A stretch of 10,869 nucleotides of DNA from positions 9,481 through 20,349 of the forward strand of contig MHIR01000071.1 of assembly GCA_001817615.1 (NCBI GenBank). The letters are read 5' to 3'. Both the position numbers and the translations under genes were made by a program. The notes under the pieces are model-generated. The model was given only the letters and a program-made list of their open reading frames with translations. It did not search any database and was not told the origin of the DNA. This DNA comes from Candidatus Buchananbacteria bacterium RIFCSPLOWO2_02_FULL_46_11b (lineage in GTDB: Bacteria; Patescibacteriota; Patescibacteriia; Buchananbacterales; UBA6539). Below, piece by piece: positions 6,137 to 10,869 of this stretch (the stretch's first letter is position 1; every line of letters starts with the position of its first letter).

Positions 6137-6164
6137 TTTACAAATTCAATAAAACTAGTATAAT
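6137..6164 (+). promoter_or_regulatory. Promoter of the ATP synthase operon
   Basis: TTTACA at 6137-6142 (five of six matches to TTGACA) is followed after 16 bases by a perfect TATAAT at 6159-6164. Transcription would start near 6171, giving a leader of roughly 14 bases to the first ATG at 6185 with no Shine-Dalgarno sequence. It is the best sigma70-like promoter in the window and heads the atp genes. Confidence 0.75.
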
Positions 6165-6184
6165 GGTGTAATCAAATTCAAAAA

Positions 6185-6445
6185 ATGGCTAATTTTATAC
6201 CAAAAAAAACGGAAAATGAGCAAAATAGCGGTCTTAGCGTCGCTTTGGGGTTATTTGCCCAGCTCTCCGGCTGGCTGATCGGACCGCTGGTTATTTCTTT
6301 GTTTTTAGGCCGATATTTGGACGATAAGTTCAATACCCGGCCCTGGCTGTTTTTACTCACCACCGCCCTGGCCTTTGCCGTCACGATTTTCGGCCTGGTG
6401 CAAGAAACCATGAAATATCTTAAAGAAATTGATAAAAAAAGATGA
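6185..6445 (+). CDS. AtpZ/AtpI family small membrane protein
   Basis: This 86-residue protein belongs to the AtpZ/AtpI type found at the head of many ATP synthase operons. Family members are implicated in c-ring assembly or Mg2+/Ca2+ transport; which applies here is not visible. Two hydrophobic helices lie at about residues 18-43 and 53-73. Between them is the family's G-YLDDKF-T-PW segment, followed by a short charged C-terminus (KEIDKKR). Its ATG is about 14 bases from the predicted transcription start. The last codons overlap the atpB start in an ATGA arrangement, so translation of the two genes is probably coupled. Confidence 0.85.
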   Translation: MANFIPKKTENEQNSGLSVALGLFAQLSGWLIGPLVISLFLGRYLDDKFNTRPWLFLLTTALAFAVTIFGLVQETMKYLKEIDKKR

Positions 6446-7344
6446 CAACTGAACAACAACTTAATACTCCGGCGACTGAAGCGAAAACCGAAACCGCTCA
6501 AACTAATCAAGAAATCAAGCATGAGACCACGATTTTTGCCGAACCGATTTTTCATCTCGGCCAGTTTACCGTCACTAATTCTCTGATTAATTCCTGGGCC
6601 GCGGCGCTGATTTTAGTAATCGCGGCCGCGGCCATGACCAAGAGAATTACCGGCATCCCCAGAGGGATCCAGAATTATTTGGAAATATTTTTTGAAGGCG
6701 CTCTGAATCTGGCCGATTCGGTCACCGGCTCCCGGGAAAAATCAATGAAATTTTTGCCTTTGGTTCTGCCGTTATTTTTATTCATTCTGCTTAATAATTG
6801 GCTGGGCTTATTGCCCGGCGTCGGTTCAATCGGTTTTGTGGAAAGCCTGCATGGGGAAAAAGTTTTTGTCCCGCTTTTCCGGGGCGCGACCGCCGATTTG
6901 AATACGACTTTGGCTTTGGCGATTATGGCCGTAATTCTGACCCATATCGCCGGCGTGATGACAACCGGCGCCTGGGGCCATCTTAACCGTTTTATCAATA
7001 TCAACGCACTTTTGGTCATTCCTAAAAAGATTTTTAAAAACCGGGAATATACCGCCATTTTGGTTCAGCCGATAAATTTCTTTGTCGGCTTAATCGAGCT
7101 GGTCGGCGAGCTGGCCAAAATGGCTTCCCTGTCTTTTCGGCTTTTCGGCAATATTTTTGCCGGCGAAGTCTTATTGGGCGCCATGGCGGCGATCTTTGCC
7201 TATATTCTGCCTCTGCCGTTCATATTTTTGGAAATCATCGTCGGCATTATTCAGGCCATGATCTTTTCCACCCTGACTTTGGTCTTTTTGACGATTATGA
7301 CCACCGCGCACGGCGAGGGCGAGGAGCATCAGGAGGCTCATTGA
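6442..7344 (+). CDS. atpB: F1Fo ATP synthase subunit a
   Basis: Forms the half-channels that carry ions to and from the c-ring in the membrane Fo sector. The 300 residues begin with a polar Thr/Glu-rich stretch of about 35 residues, followed by hydrophobic helices. Key features are LLNNWLGLLPGVGSIG at about 116-131, RGATADLNTTLALA at 147-160, SLSFRLFGNIFAGE at 229-242, and IIQAMIFSTLTLVFL at 269-283. Arg233 corresponds to the essential Arg210 of E. coli, with Asn237, Glu242 and Gln271 matching other conserved polar positions. The C-terminus is Glu/His-rich (GEGEEHQEAH). The start ATG overlaps the preceding stop by four bases. It ends in TGA, which argues against a TGA-sense code. Confidence 0.96.
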   Translation: MTTEQQLNTPATEAKTETAQTNQEIKHETTIFAEPIFHLGQFTVTNSLINSWAAALILVIAAAAMTKRITGIPRGIQNYLEIFFEGALNLADSVTGSREKSMKFLPLVLPLFLFILLNNWLGLLPGVGSIGFVESLHGEKVFVPLFRGATADLNTTLALAIMAVILTHIAGVMTTGAWGHLNRFININALLVIPKKIFKNREYTAILVQPINFFVGLIELVGELAKMASLSFRLFGNIFAGEVLLGAMAAIFAYILPLPFIFLEIIVGIIQAMIFSTLTLVFLTIMTTAHGEGEEHQEAH

Positions 7345-7350
7345 GAATTG

Positions 7351-7382
7351 TTTTATTGTTTTATTGCTTTATTGCTTTATTG
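7351..7382 (+). repeat. One-sided octamer array after atpB
   Basis: Four exact tandem 8-bp words (TTTTATTG twice, then CTTTATTG twice) begin six bases after the atpB stop. The same two words form the right arm of the dyad before thyA at 2043-2058. I see no reverse-complement partner within the gap, unlike the other arrays. Confidence 0.85.
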
Positions 7383-7408
7383 ATTTACTAATTTAAATAC
7401 TAATAACA

Positions 7409-7432
7409 CACAGGCAAATCAATCAGCCTGTG
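7409..7432 (+). promoter_or_regulatory. Hairpin in the atpE leader
   Basis: CACAGGC at 7409-7415 pairs with GCCTGTG at 7426-7432 around a 10-base AT-rich loop, eight bases before the Shine-Dalgarno sequence of atpE. It may shape translation or mRNA processing so that the c-subunit, needed in many copies, is made in excess. This role is inferred from position only. Confidence 0.5.
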
Positions 7433-7440
7433 CCTGAAGA

Positions 7441-7445
7441 AAGGA
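7441..7445 (+). promoter_or_regulatory. Shine-Dalgarno sequence of atpE
   Basis: AAGGA lies six bases before the atpE ATG at 7452. It is the only recognisable Shine-Dalgarno motif among the ATP operon genes in this window, matching the need for high synthesis of subunit c. Confidence 0.65.
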
Positions 7446-7451
7446 TACATT

Positions 7452-7661
7452 ATGGACATTACATCACTCGCCAAGGCCCTGGCCATCGGCATCGGTTCAA
7501 TCGGCCCCGGTCTGGCCATTGGCCTGATCGGCGCCAAAGCCATGGAAGCGATCGGCCGCAATCCCGAAGCCGCCGGCAAAATTCTGGTCCCCATGCTTTT
7601 GGTGGCCGCTTTTGCCGAAGCTTTGGCTATTTACGCCCTAGTCATCGCTTTTTCCATTTAA
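7452..7661 (+). CDS. atpE: F1Fo ATP synthase subunit c
   Basis: This 69-residue hairpin proteolipid forms the rotating c-ring. Helix 1 (about 5-31) carries the Gly-rich packing motif GIGSIGPGLAIGLIG. The polar loop is GRNPEA with Arg36, Asn37 and Pro38. Helix 2 (about 44-68) carries the ion-binding Glu56 in AAFAEALAIYALVIAF. Known Na+ rings have Gln in helix 1 and Ser/Thr after the Glu. Here those places are Ile23 (or neighbours) and Ala57-Leu58, so H+ specificity is inferred. It is shorter than the 79-residue E. coli protein because both ends are minimal. The ATG is preceded by a good ribosome binding site and a hairpin. Confidence 0.96.
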   Translation: MDITSLAKALAIGIGSIGPGLAIGLIGAKAMEAIGRNPEAAGKILVPMLLVAAFAEALAIYALVIAFSI

Positions 7662-7687
7662 TTGAAAGCGAATCTATTTTATTAAAT

Positions 7688-7740
7688 TGCCCGCCGCCTC
7701 TGGCTTTTTCTCTTAATTTGAAAAAGCGGGGGTGGCGGCA
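7688..7740. other. Long imperfect hairpin after atpE
   Basis: GCTTTTTC at 7703-7710 pairs with GAAAAAGC at 7720-7727 around a 9-base loop. Outside it, TGCC-GCC-CC text at 7688-7698 pairs with GG-GGCGGCA text ending at 7740, with one bulge and mismatches. It lies 26 bases after the atpE stop. There is an A-run and no T-run after it on the plus strand, so it is more likely an mRNA-stabilising or attenuating element than a full terminator. Confidence 0.55.
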
Positions 7741-7749
7741 AAAAAGATT

Positions 7750-7819
7750 AATCCGCGTAAATCCGCGTTTTAATCCGCTCGCCTAGACTCGACGTCTAGT
7801 CGAGGCTGGCGCCTAGCCG
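7750..7819. repeat. AATCCGCG triplet repeats and adjoining GC-rich dyads
   Basis: AATCCGCG occurs at 7750-7757 and 7760-7767, with AATCCGCT at 7772-7779. Next come GCCT...AGGC pairing (7781-7784 with 7803-7806) enclosing GACT/AGTC (7786-7789 with 7798-7801), with CTAGAC/GTCTAG (7783-7788, 7794-7799) as an alternative fold. GGCT...AGCC then lies at 7804-7818. CGCCTAG appears twice, at 7780-7786 and 7810-7816. No gene is visible in the 238-base gap from 7662 to 7899. The segment differs from the word arrays of the other gaps and may be a small dispersed repeat. Confidence 0.5.
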
Positions 7820-7899
7820 CTTCTATAACCCTGCATTAGGCTGAACGCGAAATCAGTAAAAACTATTTAAAATAATTATTCAACGTTCTTAAACCACCT

Positions 7900-8397
7900 A
7901 TGGATTCAATTATTTCAACTTTTCATATTGATTATAAGCTGATGCTGGCGCAATTGGTCAATTTCGGCATTATTGTCGGCGTGCTTTGGTATTTTGTTTT
8001 CAAGCCCCTGGCCGCCAAAATGACCGAGCGGACCAAAACGATTGAAAAAAGCCTGGACGAAGCCAGACAGATCGCCGATAACCTGAAATCTTCCGAACAG
8101 CGGCACCAGGAAGCGATCAAGGCCGCCCGGCAGGAAGCGGAAAAAATTATCGGCCAAGCCAATGCTTTAACCGCCGCCGAAAAACAAAGGAGCGTTGAAA
8201 CGGCCAAAGAAGAAGTAAAAAAAGTGGTGGCGGCCGGCAAGAAAGAAATCAACAAGGAAAAAGAAAAAATGCTGGCCGAAGTTAAAACCCAGGTCGCCGA
8301 TCTGGTGGTTTCGGCTACCGGCAAATTGCTGGAAAAAATTTCCGATAAAAAAATTGACGCAAATTTAATTAAAGAAACCTTAAAAGAAATAAGCTAG
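7900..8397 (+). CDS. atpF: F1Fo ATP synthase subunit b
   Basis: The b subunit is the peripheral stalk that holds the F1 head against rotation. Its 165 residues have one N-terminal membrane helix at about 15-34 (LAQLVNFGIIVGVLWYFVFK) ending in the conserved KPL. A long charged alpha-helical region (about 40-145) rich in Ala, Glu and Lys follows, as expected for the b dimer coiled coil. The C-terminal portion (VADLVVSATGKLLEKI) matches the delta-binding end of the family. One b gene is present, so a homodimer is likely. No Shine-Dalgarno sequence precedes the ATG. The stop codon TAG at 8395-8397 is part of the repeat array that follows, so the last two residues may be set by that repeat. Confidence 0.95.
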   Translation: MDSIISTFHIDYKLMLAQLVNFGIIVGVLWYFVFKPLAAKMTERTKTIEKSLDEARQIADNLKSSEQRHQEAIKAARQEAEKIIGQANALTAAEKQRSVETAKEEVKKVVAAGKKEINKEKEKMLAEVKTQVADLVVSATGKLLEKISDKKIDANLIKETLKEIS

Positions 8398-8503
8398 CTT
8401 GTGGCTAGCTTGTAGGAAGTAGCTTGTAGCTTGTAGAAATCTAATTTTCTATAAACAAATTACAAGTAAGTAAACCCCCTACAAGCTACAAGCTGAAAGC
8501 TAA
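8391..8503. repeat. Inverted heptamer array between atpF and atpH
   Basis: The left arm is made of TAGCTTG-type words from the atpF stop onward (8393-8436). The right arm is CTACAAG words (8479-8503) ending right at the atpH ATG. AGCTTGTAGCTTGTAG at 8421-8436 pairs perfectly with 8479-8494, a 16-bp stem with a 42-base AT-rich loop. The words are the same as in the tmk start array at 4015-4047. Confidence 0.85.
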
Positions 8504-8902
8504 ATGAAAGTCAACACCAAGGCGTACGCGATCGCGCTGTACGAAACAATTAAAGACGCCAAGGGCGAGCAGTCAAAAACCGCGATTGCCAATTTTGTCG
8601 CGCTTTTGGCCAAAAAAAATTTATTGCCTTCGGCTAATAAAATTATGGCCGACTTTACCCGCCACTATAACCAAGCCGAGGGCATCGCGGCCATCACGGC
8701 AGAAACCGCCAAAGCTTTATCAAGCGAAGAAAAAGACGAACTTATCAAAAATTTGAAAAAAATTACGGGCAAAGAAATTGAGCTGGAAACTGCCGTCAAA
8801 CCCGAGCTGATCGGCGGCTTAAAACTGAAAATCGGCGATGCCCTGATTGACGGATCATGGCAAAATCAACTTTCAACTTTGCGAAAAAAACTTATTTCCT
8901 AA
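8504..8902 (+). CDS. atpH: F1Fo ATP synthase subunit delta, short form
   Basis: The delta subunit caps the alpha3beta3 head and joins it to subunit b. The 132 residues begin with the usual AYAIALYETI helix. The C-terminal signature is VKPELIGGLKLKIGDALIDGSWQNQLSTLRKKL, close to the family's GG-xLxIGDxVIDGSxxxxLxxL. E. coli delta has 177 residues. The shortfall is in the N-terminal six-helix domain: after the first helix the sequence jumps to text that aligns with the last two helices of that domain, so about 40-45 residues (helices 2-4) appear absent. There is no frameshift sign. The ATG directly follows the right arm of the repeat and has no Shine-Dalgarno sequence. Confidence 0.92.
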   Translation: MKVNTKAYAIALYETIKDAKGEQSKTAIANFVALLAKKNLLPSANKIMADFTRHYNQAEGIAAITAETAKALSSEEKDELIKNLKKITGKEIELETAVKPELIGGLKLKIGDALIDGSWQNQLSTLRKKLIS

Positions 8903-8911
8903 ATCTACTCG

Positions 8912-8939
8912 TTACCACCCGCTTACTACTCACTATTAT
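8912..8939 (+). promoter_or_regulatory. Weak candidate internal promoter before atpA
   Basis: TTACCA at 8912-8917 (four of six) and TATTAT at 8934-8939 (five of six) are separated by 16 bases. A start seven bases after the -10 would fall at the atpA ATG at 8946, making a leaderless transcript. The atpA ATG has no Shine-Dalgarno sequence. Matches of this quality arise by chance in AT-rich spacers. Confidence 0.25.
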
Positions 8940-8945
8940 ACTAAT

Positions 8946-10454
8946 ATGAACAAGGATCAAATCATTGAACAAATCAAAGCGCAAATTAAAGATTTTCAAG
9001 CGAAAGTCAAAACCGAAAAAGTCGGCGCTGTCACCGAAGTCGGCGACGGCATTGCCAAAATTTCCGGCCTGGGCGAGGCCATGGTGTCAGAAATGCTTGA
9101 TTTCGGCAATGATATTTTCGGCGTAGCTTTGAATCTGGACGAAGATTCAGTCGGCGCCATTATTTTGGGCGAATACGAAAAGATCAAAGAAGGCGATACG
9201 GTCAAAAGCACCGGCCGCATTCTGGAAGTGCCGGTCGGTGAGGCCGTCATCGGACGCGTGGTCAATCCGCTGGGCGAGCCCCTGGACGGCCAAGGCGCGA
9301 TTAAAACCGACGTTTTCTACCCGGTGGAAAAAATCGCGCCGCGCGTCATCACCCGCCAGCCGGTCAATACGCCGCTGCAAACCGGCATCAAAGCGATTGA
9401 CGCCATGATTCCCATCGGCCGCGGCCAGAGAGAATTGATTATCGGCGACCGCCAGACCGGCAAAACCGCAATCGCGATTGACGCCATTATCAACCAAAAA
9501 GGCCAGGATGTCATCTGTATTTACGTCGCCATCGGCCAAAAGGAAGCCAAGATCTCCCGCATCTTGACCGAGCTGACAAATAACGGCGCCATGGACTACA
9601 CCGCCATTGTTTTGGCCGGCGCCTCCGATCCGGCATCATTGCTTTACCTGGCGCCGTTTGCCGGCTGTGCCATGGGCGAATATTTCATGGATAAAGGCAA
9701 AGACGTTTTAGTAATTTATGACGACCTATCCAAGCAAGCGGTCGCCTACCGCCAGCTGTCGTTGCTGTTAAAACGTCCCCCGGGCCGCGAAGCTTACCCG
9801 GGCGACGTCTTTTATTTGCACTCACGCTTGCTGGAACGCGCCGCGCGCTTGAACGAAAAATACGGCGGCGGCTCGCTGACGGCTCTGCCGATCATTGAAA
9901 CCCAGGCCGGCGACATCTCCGCTTATATTCCCACTAATGTCATTTCCATTACCGACGGCCAGATCTTTTTAGAAAGCGACCTGTTTTTCCAGGGCATCCG
10001 GCCGGCCATCAATACCGGCTTGTCCGTTTCCCGCGTCGGTTCGGCCGCCCAGATCAAAGCGATGAAGCAGGTGGCCGGCAAAATGAAGCTGGAAATGGCC
10101 CAGTACCGCGAACTGGCGGCCTTTGCCCAATTCGGCTCCGACCTTGATGAAGCGACTAAAAAGCAGATCAACCTCGGCGCCCGCTTAACCGAAGTCTTAA
10201 AGCAGGGCCAATACGAACCGATGCCGGTCGCCCAGCAAGTGCTGATAATTTATGCCGCCATCAATGGTCTGCTTGACGATGTCGCCGTGGAAAACGTCAA
10301 AACCTTTGAAACCGGCCTGATTAAATACGCCGTTGCCCACACCAAAGCCTTGCTTGATAAGATTGCGAAAGAAAAAGCCCTGTCGCCGGAAATTGAAGCG
10401 GAAGTGAAGAAAGTGATTGCGGAATATAAGCAGACATTTGCAGTTAATGACTAA
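8946..10454 (+). CDS. atpA: F1 ATP synthase subunit alpha
   Basis: Alpha forms the F1 hexamer with beta and carries the non-catalytic nucleotide sites. The 502 residues are close to the usual 500-515. The N-terminal beta-barrel includes VGDGIAKISGLGEAMVSEML at 32-51 and EVPVGEAVIGRVVNPLGEPLDG at 94-115. The Walker A is GDRQTGKT at 167-174, with IYDD at 257-260 as the Walker B end. IETQAGDISAYIPTNVISITDGQI spans 317-340, and the arginine that reaches the catalytic beta site is Arg363 in SVSRVGSAAQ. The ATG at 8946 gives the family's normal amphipathic N-terminus (MNKDQIIEQIKAQI). The open frame extends 99 bases further into atpH but that extension is out of family. The stop codon lies in the left arm of the array that follows. 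Confidence 0.98.
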   Translation: MNKDQIIEQIKAQIKDFQAKVKTEKVGAVTEVGDGIAKISGLGEAMVSEMLDFGNDIFGVALNLDEDSVGAIILGEYEKIKEGDTVKSTGRILEVPVGEAVIGRVVNPLGEPLDGQGAIKTDVFYPVEKIAPRVITRQPVNTPLQTGIKAIDAMIPIGRGQRELIIGDRQTGKTAIAIDAIINQKGQDVICIYVAIGQKEAKISRILTELTNNGAMDYTAIVLAGASDPASLLYLAPFAGCAMGEYFMDKGKDVLVIYDDLSKQAVAYRQLSLLLKRPPGREAYPGDVFYLHSRLLERAARLNEKYGGGSLTALPIIETQAGDISAYIPTNVISITDGQIFLESDLFFQGIRPAINTGLSVSRVGSAAQIKAMKQVAGKMKLEMAQYRELAAFAQFGSDLDEATKKQINLGARLTEVLKQGQYEPMPVAQQVLIIYAAINGLLDDVAVENVKTFETGLIKYAVAHTKALLDKIAKEKALSPEIEAEVKKVIAEYKQTFAVND

Positions 10455-10560
10455 TATCTAATAACTAATTTCTAATCAAAACCTAATGGCTAATATCTAA
10501 ATTTATTTTAATCATTTAATATTAGTCATTGATTAGAAATTAGATATTAAAAATTAGAAA
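10447..10560. repeat. Inverted CTAATNN heptamer array between atpA and atpG
   Basis: The left arm reads as degenerate 7-bp words with a CTAAT core: CTAATAT, CTAATAA, CTAATTT, CTAATCA, then CTAATGG, CTAATAT. The right arm (10519-10558) is ATTAG-based, the reverse complement. AATGACTAAT near 10447-10456 pairs with 10521-10530; the TAATTTCTAATC text at 10466-10477 pairs with 10530-10541. The atpA stop is within the left arm, and the atpG ATG follows the right arm by about 13 bases. Confidence 0.75.
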
Positions 10561-10571
10561 TTTTATTTATC

Positions 10572-10869
10572 ATGGCCCTCTCCACCAAACTAATCAAAAA
10601 GCGCATCCGCTCCATCAGCAACACCAAAAAGATCACCCGCGCGATGGAAATGGTTTCCGCGGTCAAGATGAGAAAATCGGTCAATGCCGTGCTCGCTTCC
10701 CGCGCTTATGCCCGCACCGCCTGGGAAGTGGTTTTAAATTTGGCCAAACGCGTCAACCCCGAAGATCATCCCCTGTTAACCGGGCATGGCGAAACGAACA
10801 AGACCGCGATTATCTTAATCAGTTCCAACCGCAGCCTGTGCGGCGGGTTTAACAGCCAAATTATCGCTA
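10572..10869 (+). CDS. atpG: F1 ATP synthase subunit gamma, 3' end beyond window
   Basis: Gamma is the central rotor shaft inside the alpha3beta3 head. Ninety-nine codons are visible from the ATG, roughly a third of the usual protein. The start MALSTKLIKKRIRSISNTKKITRAMEMVSAVKMRK is the hallmark N-terminal helix of AtpG, which lies inside the F1 cavity. The next part reaches a Rossmann-like strand (TAIILISSNRSLCGGFNSQII), where family members have D/S-RGLCGGFN; here it is SNRSLCGGFN. The gene follows atpA in canonical order, so atpD and atpC are expected to the right. There is no Shine-Dalgarno sequence before the start. The frame runs off the window edge with no sign of damage. Confidence 0.96.
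   Translation, partial: MALSTKLIKKRIRSISNTKKITRAMEMVSAVKMRKSVNAVLASRAYARTAWEVVLNLAKRVNPEDHPLLTGHGETNKTAIILISSNRSLCGGFNSQIIA

Noticed and set aside
6058..6180. Minus-strand open frame across the GC-rich segment, reading about 35 residues (…KGLAFGGVFAGPGL…)
   Set aside because: It has no ATG, GTG or TTG in a useful position, no ribosome site, and it overlaps the operon promoter. Kept only as part of a noncoding element.
7430..7786. 118-codon plus-strand frame over atpE and its 3' spacer
   Set aside because: It is a +2 frame shadow of atpE rich in Arg, His and Ser with no family resemblance, and it continues into repeats.
8847..8945. Upstream extension of atpA into atpH
   Set aside because: The extension is out of family, overlaps the conserved end of AtpH, and AtpA has a normal N-terminus from the ATG at 8946.
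2000..10560. CRISPR array interpretation of the short repeats
   Set aside because: The words are 7-9 bp, tandem with no spacers, and occur as inverted arms; CRISPR repeats are longer and separated by unique spacers. No cas gene is present.

Overview
The window reads as a fragment of a Candidate Phyla Radiation (Patescibacteria) type genome, probably Parcubacteria or a close relative. Four things suggest this: a large DUF3160 protein of a kind common in those genomes; few Shine-Dalgarno sequences; gaps between genes filled with short-word tandem arrays; and a compact ATP synthase operon. No gene needs TGA read as a sense codon, and atpB ends in TGA, so the standard code fits. The phylum call is an inference from gene content, not a measurement.

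Layout. Positions 1-2005 hold the 3' part of a DUF3160 gene that enters from the left edge. Next comes a nucleotide group: thymidylate synthase (2063-2935), a RibD-C/DHFR-type reductase (3066-3581) and thymidylate kinase (about 4012-4701). Together they would make dTMP from dUMP, return dihydrofolate to tetrahydrofolate, and phosphorylate dTMP to dTDP. A small three-helix membrane protein (3639-3938, minus strand) sits between the last two. It converges on the reductase gene at a clear hairpin terminator and diverges from tmk at a promoter-dense spacer. Positions 4702-5945 form a visibly AT-rich island with a truncated D12-class adenine methyltransferase and a Bro-N (phage antirepressor-like) gene, probably acquired horizontally.

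From 6185 to the right edge runs a canonical F1Fo ATP synthase operon in the order atpZ-atpB-atpE-atpF-atpH-atpA-atpG, with atpG cut by the window edge and atpD and atpC expected beyond it. A strong sigma70-like promoter (TTTACA, 16 bp, TATAAT) lies just upstream of the first gene, next to an odd GC-rich noncoding segment. The c-subunit lacks the known Na+ ligand signature, so the motor is probably proton driven. The delta subunit has a markedly shortened N-terminal domain.

The most unusual feature is in the gaps. Four spacers (2000-2058, 2939-3043, 8391-8503, 10447-10560) are built from tandem 7-9 bp words on the left and the reverse complements of those words on the right. Each could fold into one long hairpin running from the stop codon of one gene almost to the start codon of the next. 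Two other places (4015-4047 and 7351-7382) carry one-sided arrays of words shared with those dyads. The 4015 array is inside the apparent coding start of tmk. I found no CRISPR array, tRNA, rRNA or complete mobile element, and no gene-free stretch longer than 300 bases.
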